From NCBI GenBank assembly GCA_002346535.1, contig DDZZ01000007.1, positions 1-41,666 on the forward strand: a stretch of DNA of 41,666 nucleotides, given 5' to 3'. Each line of letters starts with the position of its first letter. Positions within the stretch are counted from its first letter, which is position 1. Below, in pieces: positions 1 to 8,580 of this stretch. This stretch comes from Opitutales bacterium UBA2995. GTDB lineage: Bacteria > Verrucomicrobiota > Verrucomicrobiia > Opitutales > UBA2995. The notes beneath the pieces are model-generated. The model had not been told where the DNA came from. It was given only the letters and a program-made list of their open reading frames with translations, and did not search any database. A program made the translations under genes and the position numbers.

Positions 1-35
1 CTCATTTGACTTGCTACGAAGTTAGGGGGCCGGTC

Positions 36-54
36 ATTCCTGTTGCTCAGGAAT
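36..54 (+). terminator. Perfect 7-bp inverted repeat, possible weak terminator of a gene left of the window
   Basis: ATTCCTG and CAGGAAT form a perfect 7-bp stem around a 5-nt loop. A short T-run (positions 65-69) follows only after about 10 nt, so it is a poor fit to an intrinsic terminator. It could end a gene that lies before the window, or be a chance repeat. The rest of positions 1-130 shows no gene. Confidence 0.25.
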
Positions 55-130
55 AGGTATTCTCTTTTTGATCATTGCCATTGATGTTTATGGGTTAGGG
101 GTATGTTTTACTTGATTTCCGTAGAAACCG

Positions 131-1498
131 ATGAACTTTAAAACTATCCCTTTAATTTTAGTTCTCAGTTGTCTTTTGGCAGTTCCAACTTCTTCACAAG
201 ATAATCACCTTCGACAAATTAAGGACAAGCCCAACCTCATCTACATTATGGTGGATGATTTAGGGTACGGTGACTTGAGTTGTTTTGGGCAGAAGTCATT
301 TGAGACTCCAAAAATTGACCAGCTGGCAGCAGAGGGTATGAAGCTGACTGATTACTACTCGGGCAACACAGTATGCCGGCCTTCAAGGCTTTATCTCTGG
401 ACAGGTTTGGACGCCAGACACTCCCCCATTATTGGTAATACGCCTTATGCTTTAAAGAACTCGGATGTCACCGTAGCAGAATTGTTGAAAGAGGTCGGAT
501 ATACGACCGGCGGCGTTGGTAAGTGGGCTCTGTTCAATGGGGAGGATGGTCATCCCAATGATCATGGATTCGATTTTTGGATGGGGTTTTTGGATCAAGG
601 CCGAGCTCATAATTTTTATCCACATTACTTATGGCGCAATCGCGAACACGTACCATTGGCGGGAAACTTGCTCGGTCCAGGCCATGAACCCTATCGTGGT
701 CGTGTGGCCAATGGCCGGCAGACCTATTCACACGATGTAATGACCAAAGAAGCTTTGGGGTTTATTCGTCGGAATGCAGATAATCCATTCCTGCTCCACG
801 TTCATTGGACCATTCCCCATGCCAATAATGAGGGTGGTCGGGTTTGGAAGGACGGTATGGAAGTTCCGAGTTATGGTGAATTCGAAAACAAGGACTGGCC
901 TAATCCCGAGAAAGGATTTGCTGCCATGGTCACTCATATGGACCGCGATGTTGGGAAGATCATGGCACTCCTTAAAGAGCTCAATATCGACGACAACACA
1001 CTTCTGATATTTACGTCCGACAATGGTCCTCACCATGAAGGGAATCATCACCACACCTTCTTTGATTCCAATGGACCCTTAAAGGGATTCAAACGCGATT
1101 TATACGAAGGAGGAATTCGAGTTCCAACAATTGCCCGATGGCCCGGAAAAATTAAAGCCGGATCGAGTTCGGCATTTCCTGCAGCTAATTGGGATTGGCT
1201 ACCGACCGCCTGTGAGTTAGCGGGTTCAAAAACACCTAAAGATCTGGACGGGATGTCTTTGATTCCTGCCCTAATGGGTAAAACTGAAAAACGAACTTCG
1301 CCATTGTTTTGGATTTATGAAGAACGGCGAGGCAAAAAGACCGCCATTCGGTTGGGCAAATGGAAAGCCATTAAAAATTCTGAAATCGGAGATTGGGAGC
1401 TTTACGATTTATTTCAGGACATCGGGGAGGAAAATGATCTCGCTGAAAAAAACCCGGAATTTCTTGAGGGAATGGTGCGCTTGTTGGAGAATGGTTAA
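131..1498 (+). CDS. Exported sulfatase (arylsulfatase-like, type I formylglycine family)
   Basis: Sulfatases of this family hydrolyse sulfate esters, often on algal or host polysaccharides, outside the cytoplasm. Residues 1 to about 22 form a signal peptide with a hydrophobic core and a TSS-Q type end. The metal-binding DD is at residues 42-43. The signature C82-R-P-S-R carries the cysteine that a maturation enzyme converts to formylglycine. A later SDNGPHHEG stretch (about residues 296-304) matches the second metal/sulfate-binding motif, and FKRDLYEGGIRVP follows it. The length, 455 aa, is normal. No maturation enzyme gene (FGE or anSME) is in the window, so activation depends on another locus. 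No Shine-Dalgarno is visible before the ATG. The substrate cannot be told from sequence. The neighbour downstream is a broken gene, so any old operon context is lost. Confidence 0.93.
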   Translation: MNFKTIPLILVLSCLLAVPTSSQDNHLRQIKDKPNLIYIMVDDLGYGDLSCFGQKSFETPKIDQLAAEGMKLTDYYSGNTVCRPSRLYLWTGLDARHSPIIGNTPYALKNSDVTVAELLKEVGYTTGGVGKWALFNGEDGHPNDHGFDFWMGFLDQGRAHNFYPHYLWRNREHVPLAGNLLGPGHEPYRGRVANGRQTYSHDVMTKEALGFIRRNADNPFLLHVHWTIPHANNEGGRVWKDGMEVPSYGEFENKDWPNPEKGFAAMVTHMDRDVGKIMALLKELNIDDNTLLIFTSDNGPHHEGNHHHTFFDSNGPLKGFKRDLYEGGIRVPTIARWPGKIKAGSSSAFPAANWDWLPTACELAGSKTPKDLDGMSLIPALMGKTEKRTSPLFWIYEERRGKKTAIRLGKWKAIKNSEIGDWELYDLFQDIGEENDLAEKNPEFLEGMVRLLENG

Positions 1499-1546
1499 TG
1501 TATTCAGATTTCTTTACTTATAGCGCCCGCTGCCAATTTAATTTAA

Positions 1547-2126
1547 ATGAAGTTTACTTCCAAACTACTGAAGATCGCCATTGTATTGCACGAGAACGTT
1601 CGAACTATTCTGAAAAACCGGTTCACTCTTTGGCTTTTTAAAGAGGGATGAGAAGAACAGGGAATCGAAGTTGAAATTGTTTGGGGTATCGATCGGGCTT
1701 TCGATGCTGACCTTTTATATCCTCGCATTCCATTGACGGTAATACCGGATGACTATGTTGAGTTCCTTTCTGAATACCCTCAGGTCGTAAACCGACATGT
1801 GGTCAATGTGTCGAAGCGATCCTTCAGCTTCAATATTCTCGGTGCGGACGCCAATTTGGACGGTCCTTTAATCGTCAAAAATGACCGGAATTTCTTTGTT
1901 ACAATGAATTCAAACCTCATCAAAATCGAGGTTTTTCAGATCGAATTTCTAATCATTTTACCACTTATGGCCTGAGTGTAATAAACAAAGTGGCCCCGGC
2001 ATAGTCTATCGCCAGAAGCCGTATAATAAAATCTAATCGATATCCGGTTTTTGATTCTTTGAGCGATCTCCCGAGCGTTTGTTCTGGAACAATGCTTTAG
2101 TGGTTGATCCAACTTTGACTATTTAA
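1547..2126 (+). pseudogene. Decayed conserved-hypothetical gene (in-frame stop, later frameshifts)
   Basis: An ATG at 1547 opens a frame reading MKFTSKLLKIAIVLHENVRT and is interrupted by TGA at 1649-1651. The same frame then continues to 1975 with VIPDDYVEFLSEYP, VVNRHVVNVSKRSFS and DGPLIVKNDRNFF. More protein-like sequence follows in other frames: YPVFDSLSDLPSV from 2041 and NNALVVDPTLTI from 2088, ending in TAA at 2124-2126. The pattern (Y-x-E-F-x-x-x-Y-P, N-x-x-V, S-x-S, GP-x-IVK-x-D-x-N) recalls, from memory, conserved hypothetical proteins found in planctomycetes and verrucomicrobia near sulfotransferases; their function is unknown to me. The reading of the coding remnant is solid, the family assignment is tentative. 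The 195 bp after it show nothing recognisable. Confidence 0.7.
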
Positions 2127-2321
2127 CAAAGCAGGTAAGTAACCGACTAAGGTCAGTACTTTTTATCTCCCCGTTTGTAGTAGACCAGAACTTAAATATT
2201 CTACCCAAGATTGAGATTAGAATGATCTCGCTATGTTCTTAGGAGTTGCAACGATCTTCTGAGAATTCCGTCCCAAAGATATTAGCGTGAATTTGTCAGA
2301 TAGCCTTGTAAAGTCCCGTAA

Positions 2322-3467
2322 ATGAAAAGCCTTGACGAAACACAAATAAGAGAAGAAATCCTCCAAAAAATTAAGTCACATGGAAAATTTCCGGATAACC
2401 ATGGCAGGGATGTGGCCGTGTTTTGGGAAAAGACTTGGCCCATGCTGGGCGAATTGGGATTTTTGGGATTTCTGATATCGAAGGAAAACGGTGGGCGAGG
2501 TTACAGCGCACAGGAATACGTGATTGCCCTCGAGACAATCGCTGGGCTGGATCCCATGGCGGCATACGTCATCAATGAACATTCCACCATTGGCGGATTG
2601 GGTGTTTCAACGACAGGGTCTCAACTGCAGAAGGACAAGTACCTTGATAAACTTGCAACCGGTAAGATTCTGGCGGGTTTTGGTCTCACTGAGCCAGGGC
2701 ATGGGTCCGATGTAACCTCACTTAAAACCACTGCTGTAAAGGATGGTGGTAATTACCTCATCAATGGAAAAAAGATTCACATCAGTTTAGCCGAGCAAGC
2801 AGACATTTTCACCGTGGTCGCCGGAGTGCCGACCGATGAGAAGAACTTGAATACCGCATTTTTGATCGAAAAAGCCAATCCCGGCCTCCGGATGGGTGAG
2901 GAAAATTCGAGTCCGGAAGGCTACCTGATTCCTGGTGCGGGTTCCATTGAGATGGATAACTGCGTCGTAGGCGCTGACATGATGTTGGGAGAAGTCGGCA
3001 AAGCAGGTAAAGTATCCCGGGGTGTTTTGGAAATCGGCCGTTTCGGATTGGCTTCAATTTATGTTGGGAATTCTCAAACGGCTCTCAATCTTTGCGTGCA
3101 ATATGCTCACAAGAGAAACCAGTTCGGAAAACCAATATCCAACTATCAGGCCATTCAGTTCAAGTTGGCAGATATGCGAGTTGGAATTCAAGCGGCGCGA
3201 TTGCTTGTGCGCGATGCTGCTCGCATTTATGATGAAGGCAAAAGCACGATTGAGTCAGGTGCTATGGCCAAGCTATTTACGACCGAGATGGCTCGGAATG
3301 TCGGGATCGAAGCCATACAGATTCATGGCGGTCATTCATACCTGGCTGATCCGCCGATCGATTGGTTTATGCGTGACGCCAAAATGGGTGAAATACTTGG
3401 TGGCACATCTGAAGTGATGAGAATGTTGATCAGCCGAAAGGTTCTAGCGTCCCAGGAGGAATCTTGA
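2322..3467 (+). CDS. Acyl-CoA dehydrogenase family flavoprotein, unusual at the catalytic-base position
   Basis: Members of this family use FAD to introduce an alpha-beta double bond into acyl-CoA thioesters and pass electrons to ETF. The 381 aa protein has the full three-domain layout: helical N-terminus to about residue 115, FAD/substrate motif GLTEPGHGSDV at 121-131, beta domain to about 225, then the C-terminal helical domain with RNQFGKPISNYQAIQFKLADM and QIHGGHSYL near 333-341. In medium/short-chain enzymes the catalytic glutamate lies in a Y-E-G-T motif; here the matching stretch is I-L-G-G-T (G360). The alternative glutamate used by isovaleryl- and long-chain enzymes would fall in VLEIGRF (237-241), where I align a glycine. 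The gene sits 18 bp before a CoA ligase, so the two probably activate and oxidise the same acid. No clear Shine-Dalgarno precedes the ATG. Substrate unknown. Confidence 0.9.
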   Translation: MKSLDETQIREEILQKIKSHGKFPDNHGRDVAVFWEKTWPMLGELGFLGFLISKENGGRGYSAQEYVIALETIAGLDPMAAYVINEHSTIGGLGVSTTGSQLQKDKYLDKLATGKILAGFGLTEPGHGSDVTSLKTTAVKDGGNYLINGKKIHISLAEQADIFTVVAGVPTDEKNLNTAFLIEKANPGLRMGEENSSPEGYLIPGAGSIEMDNCVVGADMMLGEVGKAGKVSRGVLEIGRFGLASIYVGNSQTALNLCVQYAHKRNQFGKPISNYQAIQFKLADMRVGIQAARLLVRDAARIYDEGKSTIESGAMAKLFTTEMARNVGIEAIQIHGGHSYLADPPIDWFMRDAKMGEILGGTSEVMRMLISRKVLASQEES

Positions 3468-3470
3468 TTC

Positions 3471-3477
3471 AAAGGAG
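3471..3477 (+). promoter_or_regulatory. Strong Shine-Dalgarno for the CoA ligase gene
   Basis: AAAGGAG lies 8 nt before the ATG at 3486, just after the stop of the acyl-CoA dehydrogenase gene. It is one of the few clear ribosome binding sites in this window and fixes the ligase start. Confidence 0.75.
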
Positions 3478-3485
3478 TTTCCATC

Positions 3486-5090
3486 ATGCGTTTTAGTAAC
3501 GACATCGTGATCAGGAATCTGCTCGAAAAGCAGGCGGATCAAAATCCTGACAAAGTTTACATGCAGCAGGTGGAGGATGGTGGGTCCTTTACCTTTAAAG
3601 CGCTTTATGAACTGACTAACAAAATCGGCCACGGATTGCAGGTCGTCGGGGTAAAGCAGGGAGAGACGGTTTTAACCATGGTGCCGATTCGTTTGGAGAG
3701 TGTATATCTGTGGTTTGGATGTTCTACGATTGGAGCCATAGAAGTTCCGGTTAACATTGCCTACAAGGGCAACATGCTCTCGCACATTGTAAACGATTCG
3801 AGGGCCAAGATCATGTTCATCGATGTGTCCTTTGTGGAGCGGGTCCTGAAGGAGATTGAGAATCTCTCGTACCTCGAATGCCTGGTCCTTTTGAATTGCC
3901 GTGAGGAACAGTTAAATTCGTTTAAGATTACTACCAACGTGGAAATCCGATCGTGGGAGAGCTTTATCGAAAATGTGCCAAATACTCAGCCCGAGATGGA
4001 AACGCCAATCGCGTATTCCGATGCGGCTTGTCTTCTCTACACCTCGGGAACAACCGGGCCGTCCAAGGGAGTGATTTGGACATACGCACAAGGTTATGAA
4101 AACGCCTGTGCCGGTGCTTCTTATCTGGACGGGAACGATACGTTTTATTCACCGTTTCCGTCGAACCACATCAGTCAAAAACTATTTGTGTATCGATTTC
4201 TGGATACTGGAGGGAAGCTGGTTATTCGGAATGGTTTTAGTGTCAGATCTTTCTGGAGAGACATTCGGAAATATCAATGTACAGGTTCAGGGTTGCTGGG
4301 AGCGATGGCCGATTTTATTTATAAACAACCGGAATCACCTGATGATGCGGATAATCCTCTGCGAGCGATATTCCTAGTTCCTCTGATCAAGGAAGTGAAC
4401 GAAATCAGGAAGCGTTTTAATTTAAAGGTGTATACGTTTTTTAATATGACTGAGATTTGTCCAGTCACCTTTATGAGCGATGAAGAGCTGAATAAAAACC
4501 AGTCTTGTGGCCTTATTAGGGAAGGTTTTGAGGCTCGATTGGTCGACGATGATGACCAGGAGGTTCCCACGGGAAAGGTAGGGGAGCTTATCCTACGACC
4601 TCAAGAGCCTTGGGTCTTCATGCGGGGTTATTGGCGCAATCCTGGAAAAACCGCGGAAACCTGGCAGAATCTCTGGATGCATACCGGGGATGTTTTTTAT
4701 AAAGACGAGGAGGGCCATTTTTATTATGTGGACAGAAAAAAAGACGCGATACGCCGGCGCGGAGAAAATATTTCTTCTATGGAAGTGGAGCGGGAAATAA
4801 TTGCTCACCCCACTGTTTTGGAATGCGCGGTGATTGGGGTGCCTTCCGAATATGGGGAAGAAGAGGTAAAAGCCGTGATTGTCACTATGAATGGCCAGGA
4901 CCTTCAACCAAAGGATTTGATAGAGTTTCTAAAAGAACGCATGCCCTATTTTATGATTCCTCGGTTTATTGAATTTGTAAAAACACTGCCTAAAACTCCC
5001 ACGCTTAAGGTTCAAAAAACTTCCTTGAGAGAAAATGCCCTGAACCAAGAGACTTGGGACCGCGAGAAAGCCGGAATTAAGGTGAAATAG
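3486..5090 (+). CDS. AMP-forming acyl-CoA ligase (CaiC/long-chain-type adenylating enzyme)
   Basis: The enzyme activates a carboxylic acid with ATP to an acyl-adenylate and transfers it to CoA. It is a complete 534 aa ANL-superfamily protein. The phosphate-binding loop YTSGTTGPSKG is at 185-195, an FFNMTEICPV stretch near 318-327 corresponds to the A5 motif, and HTGDVFYKDEEGHFYYVDR with RRRGENISSMEVE covers the A7-A8 hinge region. The C-terminal lysine-bearing segment ends LKVQKTSL. The general shape resembles carnitine/crotonobetaine-CoA ligase and medium-chain ligases, but this does not define the substrate. Position directly after the acyl-CoA dehydrogenase, with a strong ribosome binding site, supports a two-gene operon that activates and then desaturates one acid. 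A phytanoyl-CoA-dioxygenase-like gene follows 88 bp later and may act in the same route. Confidence 0.92.
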   Translation: MRFSNDIVIRNLLEKQADQNPDKVYMQQVEDGGSFTFKALYELTNKIGHGLQVVGVKQGETVLTMVPIRLESVYLWFGCSTIGAIEVPVNIAYKGNMLSHIVNDSRAKIMFIDVSFVERVLKEIENLSYLECLVLLNCREEQLNSFKITTNVEIRSWESFIENVPNTQPEMETPIAYSDAACLLYTSGTTGPSKGVIWTYAQGYENACAGASYLDGNDTFYSPFPSNHISQKLFVYRFLDTGGKLVIRNGFSVRSFWRDIRKYQCTGSGLLGAMADFIYKQPESPDDADNPLRAIFLVPLIKEVNEIRKRFNLKVYTFFNMTEICPVTFMSDEELNKNQSCGLIREGFEARLVDDDDQEVPTGKVGELILRPQEPWVFMRGYWRNPGKTAETWQNLWMHTGDVFYKDEEGHFYYVDRKKDAIRRRGENISSMEVEREIIAHPTVLECAVIGVPSEYGEEEVKAVIVTMNGQDLQPKDLIEFLKERMPYFMIPRFIEFVKTLPKTPTLKVQKTSLRENALNQETWDREKAGIKVK

Positions 5091-5178
5091 TGTGGGCCTG
5101 GACATCACTAGTAATTCATACAGCCACGATGGCAAATAAATTGACTATAACGGTCATATACGAGGAAAACTTGATAGC

Positions 5179-6324
5179 ATGTCTATAATCGAAAGCACTG
5201 CGGATAATAATTCGATGTATGCCTATGTTCAGGAGGGCGAACGTGCAGCCTACGAACTTGGCAATCGTGGGCCCATCCGATTTGACTCGGATGGCTCGTT
5301 ACATGAAGGCATATTAGATGCCTACTGGCGTTGTGGATTTTATGTCTTTGAAGATGTATTAAGTTCTGATGAGCTTAAAGAAATTCAGGATGACTTTGAG
5401 CATGTTCTTGAACGAGCACCCTACACCAAAGATGCAGAACTCGATCCAAATGGCCGATCTGCTATTGGGAACGAGTTCAAACGCTATCCTTTTAAGTTTT
5501 CACGCCCTTTGAGCGATCCCTTGGGCGGTACGTCAAAAAACAATGGCCGCCATCCTTCCAAGATGACAGAGCATGAGCCTCCTGCAGGCGGGCCGGACTT
5601 TGTGATATCTTCGGTATTTGGACCCCTTCAGCTTATGGACTCAGCTTTGCGACTTTACGGACATCCTAAACTATTAGCTTTAGCGGAACAAATAAATGGC
5701 CCGGATTTTACCCCATTTAATGAAACGATTATTAACAAACCGGCTGGCTTAGGGGTATCTGTTGCTTGGCACCAGGATGGTACCAAGCAATGGGACCATC
5801 CCAATTGGGATCAGGGAACACACGGGTTCAATTTCATGATCCAGTTATATGGCAGTACTGCTGCGAACGGAGTTTGGGTACTGCCGGGCAGTCATAAAAA
5901 TGGGCAAATTGACATTAGTGAAAAGGTTGCCGCCAACCAAGGTTCTGACCGCCTACCTGGAGCCGTGCCAATGGTTTGTGAACCTGGGGGCATTGTCATG
6001 GCCAACCGCCAAACACTGCATGGTTCATTCGCCAATACTTCACCGGACCGGCGTGTGACGATCAACATGGGATTTCATCGTCGAGATTCTGTCCTTGGAG
6101 TTGAAACCAACTATTATGGCGAGCCGGCGGTCTACGATAATACTTTTATTCATGAACGATCACGAATGATCGCTGTGGGTATCGATGCCCGTCAGCAGAA
6201 ATTTCCGGAAGAAGAGCGCTTCGTCTACAAACCTATGGTTGGGCTAGAGGAGAAAAACCGCTGGAATGAAGAGACGAGGGAAAGTATCGTCAAGGATTAC
6301 AATATGAGAGACCTTGGGATTTAA
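5179..6324 (+). CDS. Phytanoyl-CoA dioxygenase (PhyH) family Fe(II)/2-oxoglutarate oxygenase
   Basis: PhyH-family proteins hydroxylate C-H bonds using Fe(II), oxygen and 2-oxoglutarate. The 381 aa protein shows the facial triad as H198-x-D200 (in VAWHQDG) and H281 (in QTLHGSFAN), followed by R291/R292 in PDRRVTINMGFHRR, one of which is placed to bind the 2-oxoglutarate carboxylate. LPGSHKNG at 235-242 is the usual loop before the distal histidine. A GAGG-like stretch upstream (CGAGGA near 5160) is rather far to act as a ribosome binding site. The neighbours, a CoA ligase and an acyl-CoA dehydrogenase, fit a role on a CoA-linked or branched acid, but the family also hydroxylates quaternary amines, amino acids and natural products. 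Function beyond the enzyme class is not resolved. Confidence 0.9.
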   Translation: MSIIESTADNNSMYAYVQEGERAAYELGNRGPIRFDSDGSLHEGILDAYWRCGFYVFEDVLSSDELKEIQDDFEHVLERAPYTKDAELDPNGRSAIGNEFKRYPFKFSRPLSDPLGGTSKNNGRHPSKMTEHEPPAGGPDFVISSVFGPLQLMDSALRLYGHPKLLALAEQINGPDFTPFNETIINKPAGLGVSVAWHQDGTKQWDHPNWDQGTHGFNFMIQLYGSTAANGVWVLPGSHKNGQIDISEKVAANQGSDRLPGAVPMVCEPGGIVMANRQTLHGSFANTSPDRRVTINMGFHRRDSVLGVETNYYGEPAVYDNTFIHERSRMIAVGIDARQQKFPEEERFVYKPMVGLEEKNRWNEETRESIVKDYNMRDLGI

Positions 6325-6336
6325 ATTTAAATCCTT

Positions 6337-6719
6337 TTAATCTGACCCTTGATTATCAAAACGAACTACTTCGTTGGGTGACCTATCCAGTTCGTACTTC
6401 GAAAGATCCTGCATGATGGCTTTTTCGTAAATACCGAGGAAGTAGCTGGAAACGCTCCCGAAAATAATGATCGTGAAGTACAAAAACATCTTGAATCGTG
6501 TCTTCAGTTTTAGTCGTTGCTCATTTTTAGCCAGATAGGCGACGAAAACAGCCGATCCGATCCAGGGCTATGGGCCAGGTGAGTCCAACCCCGCGAAATA
6601 CCGAGCGTAATTCTCCAAATACGGGAGAATCCAATAAAGCCCAGTGCGACGATCATGGAAAACATCAGGCTGCTTCCCTTGATGGCCTTGATGAGGAATC
6701 TGAGGTATAGAAATTCCAT
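6337..6719 (-). pseudogene. Frameshifted gene for a small integral membrane protein
   Basis: On the minus strand an ATG at 6719 starts MEFLYLRFLIKAIKG, then a hydrophobic segment (MFSMIVALGFIGF). Around 6550-6600 the coding character leaves this frame: RGVGLTWPIAL reads in a second frame and WIGSAVFVAYLAKNEQRLKL in a third. The third frame continues through another hydrophobic segment (FLYFTIIIFGSVSSYFLG) to a polar tail ending RFDNQGSD and TAA at 6337-6339. Restored, the product would be about 127 aa with three membrane segments. Two small shifts are needed, so this is a decayed gene unless the sequence has errors. I do not recognise the family. It lies downstream of the ABC exporter gene on the same strand. 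Confidence 0.6.
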
Positions 6720-6785
6720 GTTGAGGTAAATTTAAACACTAAAGGAATCGAAAGTCGTAATCCTATCTCCGCAGATCAATCCACG

Positions 6786-8516
6786 TTACATTTGTTTATT
6801 GTAAAGAGCCGTGTAAAGCGGATCCGCTTCATAAAGTTGATCGTGGTTTCCGGAAGCGAGTAATTGACCGTCCTCAAACACAAAAATCGAGTCGGCCAAG
6901 CGGATCGTGCTGAACCGGTGGGCGATAATAATAACAGTTTTTCCGATCACCAGGGATCGTAAGGCGCTCTGGATTTCCTCTTCGCTATGGGAATCCAATG
7001 CCGAGGTGGCTTCATCAAGGATAAGAATAGGAGAATTTCTTAAAAAGGCTCGAGCAATTGCAATTCGTTGTCTTTGACCTCCAGACAGCTGATCGCCTCT
7101 TTCACCGGCGTAGGTTTCATAGCCTTTCTCAAATCCGGCTATAAATTCATGGGCGTGGGCGTCTTTTGATGCCTGGTAAATTTCCTTCTTCGATGCGTTG
7201 GGCCGGCCAATTAGAATGTTGTTAAATAAGGTGTCATTAAACAACACCGGATGTTGAGTGACTACCGCAATGTTGCTCCTTAGATTTTCTTTTGTAAAAT
7301 GGCGAATATCTGTACCATCTATTTGAATACTTCCGTAGGAAATCTCGTATAACCGTGGAATCAATTTAGCAAAGGTTGATTTACCGGCTCCACTAGGACC
7401 AACCAATGCGACCACGGATCCAGGTTCGATTTCGGCGCTGAGGTTTTTTAACACAGGAACGTTTGCATAACCGAAGGAAACATTCTCGAAGGATATGCGG
7501 CCTTCTATTATTTCACATTGAACAGGCATATCCGGATCCTTCATGGAGTCCGGTTCGTGTAGGATCTCATTAATGCGGTCGATGGCTCCCTGGCACTTTT
7601 GAATGTTTCCGTAGAGTCGGAAGACTCGTTTGAGCGGATCGTAGGTCATGAACATCACTCCTCCAACTGCCAGAAACGTTGAAAGTGGCACCGAATTTTG
7701 ATAACAGAATACAAACGTGAACGCGATCAAGACCGCGGCCAGAAATTCAACCAAGGGTTGGGCCATGCGCTCATATTTAACGACTTTCATCTGCTTTTTG
7801 AATAACTTGCTAAGAAAGCCTTCAAAAATTGAAATTTGCTGCTCCTGAAGGTTGAAGGTCCGGACTTCGGTTGCGCTGTCGAAGTTCTCACTAAGGCCTT
7901 CGGTCATTTCGCTCTGAGATTGCTGCATATCCAAACCATGCTTCTTCAATCGTAGACCGACCAGGATAGCTGGAATCGCAGCCAGAGGTGAGGCCAGCAA
8001 TATAAAAACAATAAACACTACCTGACTTTCCTGGATGGAAAGGTAGATTAGCATACCGAATGCAACAATCACCTGCAATGGCTGGCGGAACAAGTCGTTG
8101 GCCGATTCCTGGAGGGTATTTTGCAACAGGGTGGTATCTGACAAAATTCGGGAAAGCAAGTCTCCGCTTTTATTTTTGTTATGATAGGCAAGAGGAAGGT
8201 GCTGAAGCTTGGCGAAGAGGTCGGATCTGATACCCTTCAGGATGGTGAGGCCGCAATTGTTCATCCAGTATTGGTTGAAGTATCCGGTCAGGCCTCGAAG
8301 GAGGAAAATGCCGGGCAATTGAGCAGCAATCAGCAAAATTTCTAGGCCAGTATAGGTTCCTTGTTCGGATTCAAATACTTTCGAAAAAACGACTTTGATG
8401 AAGAAAGGAACACCTGCGCCACTGGCGATAGCGGTTATAAAACCGGCAATAACTCCAAGAATAAAGAGGCCTTTGCAGGAACGCAAATAACGGCGAAATG
8501 CGAAAAATTTTTCCAA
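6786..8516 (-). CDS. MsbA-like ABC exporter (fused membrane and ATPase domains)
   Basis: This is a homodimer-type exporter: residues 1 to about 320 form the six-helix transmembrane domain and about 340-576 the ATPase. Walker A is GPSGAGKST at 373-381, the Q-loop is VVTQHPV near 418-424, the signature LSGGQ is at 477-481, Walker B ILILDE at 497-502 and the switch histidine is H533 in IIIAHRFST. The first codon is TTG; a TGA lies in frame a few codons upstream, and no ATG is available before the first membrane helix, so the TTG is the best start. Such exporters flip lipid A core or other lipids, or export peptides or drugs; MsbA is a reasonable guess but not proven. It is the last gene of the minus-strand run pyrF-ispD-ispF, 64 bp after ispF. 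Confidence 0.92.
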   Translation of the reverse strand: MEKFFAFRRYLRSCKGLFILGVIAGFITAIASGAGVPFFIKVVFSKVFESEQGTYTGLEILLIAAQLPGIFLLRGLTGYFNQYWMNNCGLTILKGIRSDLFAKLQHLPLAYHNKNKSGDLLSRILSDTTLLQNTLQESANDLFRQPLQVIVAFGMLIYLSIQESQVVFIVFILLASPLAAIPAILVGLRLKKHGLDMQQSQSEMTEGLSENFDSATEVRTFNLQEQQISIFEGFLSKLFKKQMKVVKYERMAQPLVEFLAAVLIAFTFVFCYQNSVPLSTFLAVGGVMFMTYDPLKRVFRLYGNIQKCQGAIDRINEILHEPDSMKDPDMPVQCEIIEGRISFENVSFGYANVPVLKNLSAEIEPGSVVALVGPSGAGKSTFAKLIPRLYEISYGSIQIDGTDIRHFTKENLRSNIAVVTQHPVLFNDTLFNNILIGRPNASKKEIYQASKDAHAHEFIAGFEKGYETYAGERGDQLSGGQRQRIAIARAFLRNSPILILDEATSALDSHSEEEIQSALRSLVIGKTVIIIAHRFSTIRLADSIFVFEDGQLLASGNHDQLYEADPLYTALYNKQM

Positions 8517-8580
8517 AACGTTTCAGTATTTGTCTGCTATTTAAGACTAGTTTCAAACAGGATCGTTCATCCTTTTTGAA

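Noticed and set aside
728..1054. Minus-strand open frame inside the sulfatase gene and similar long antisense frames in other genes
   Set aside because: They follow the codon pattern of the sense gene, lack family-like sequence and have no start signals.
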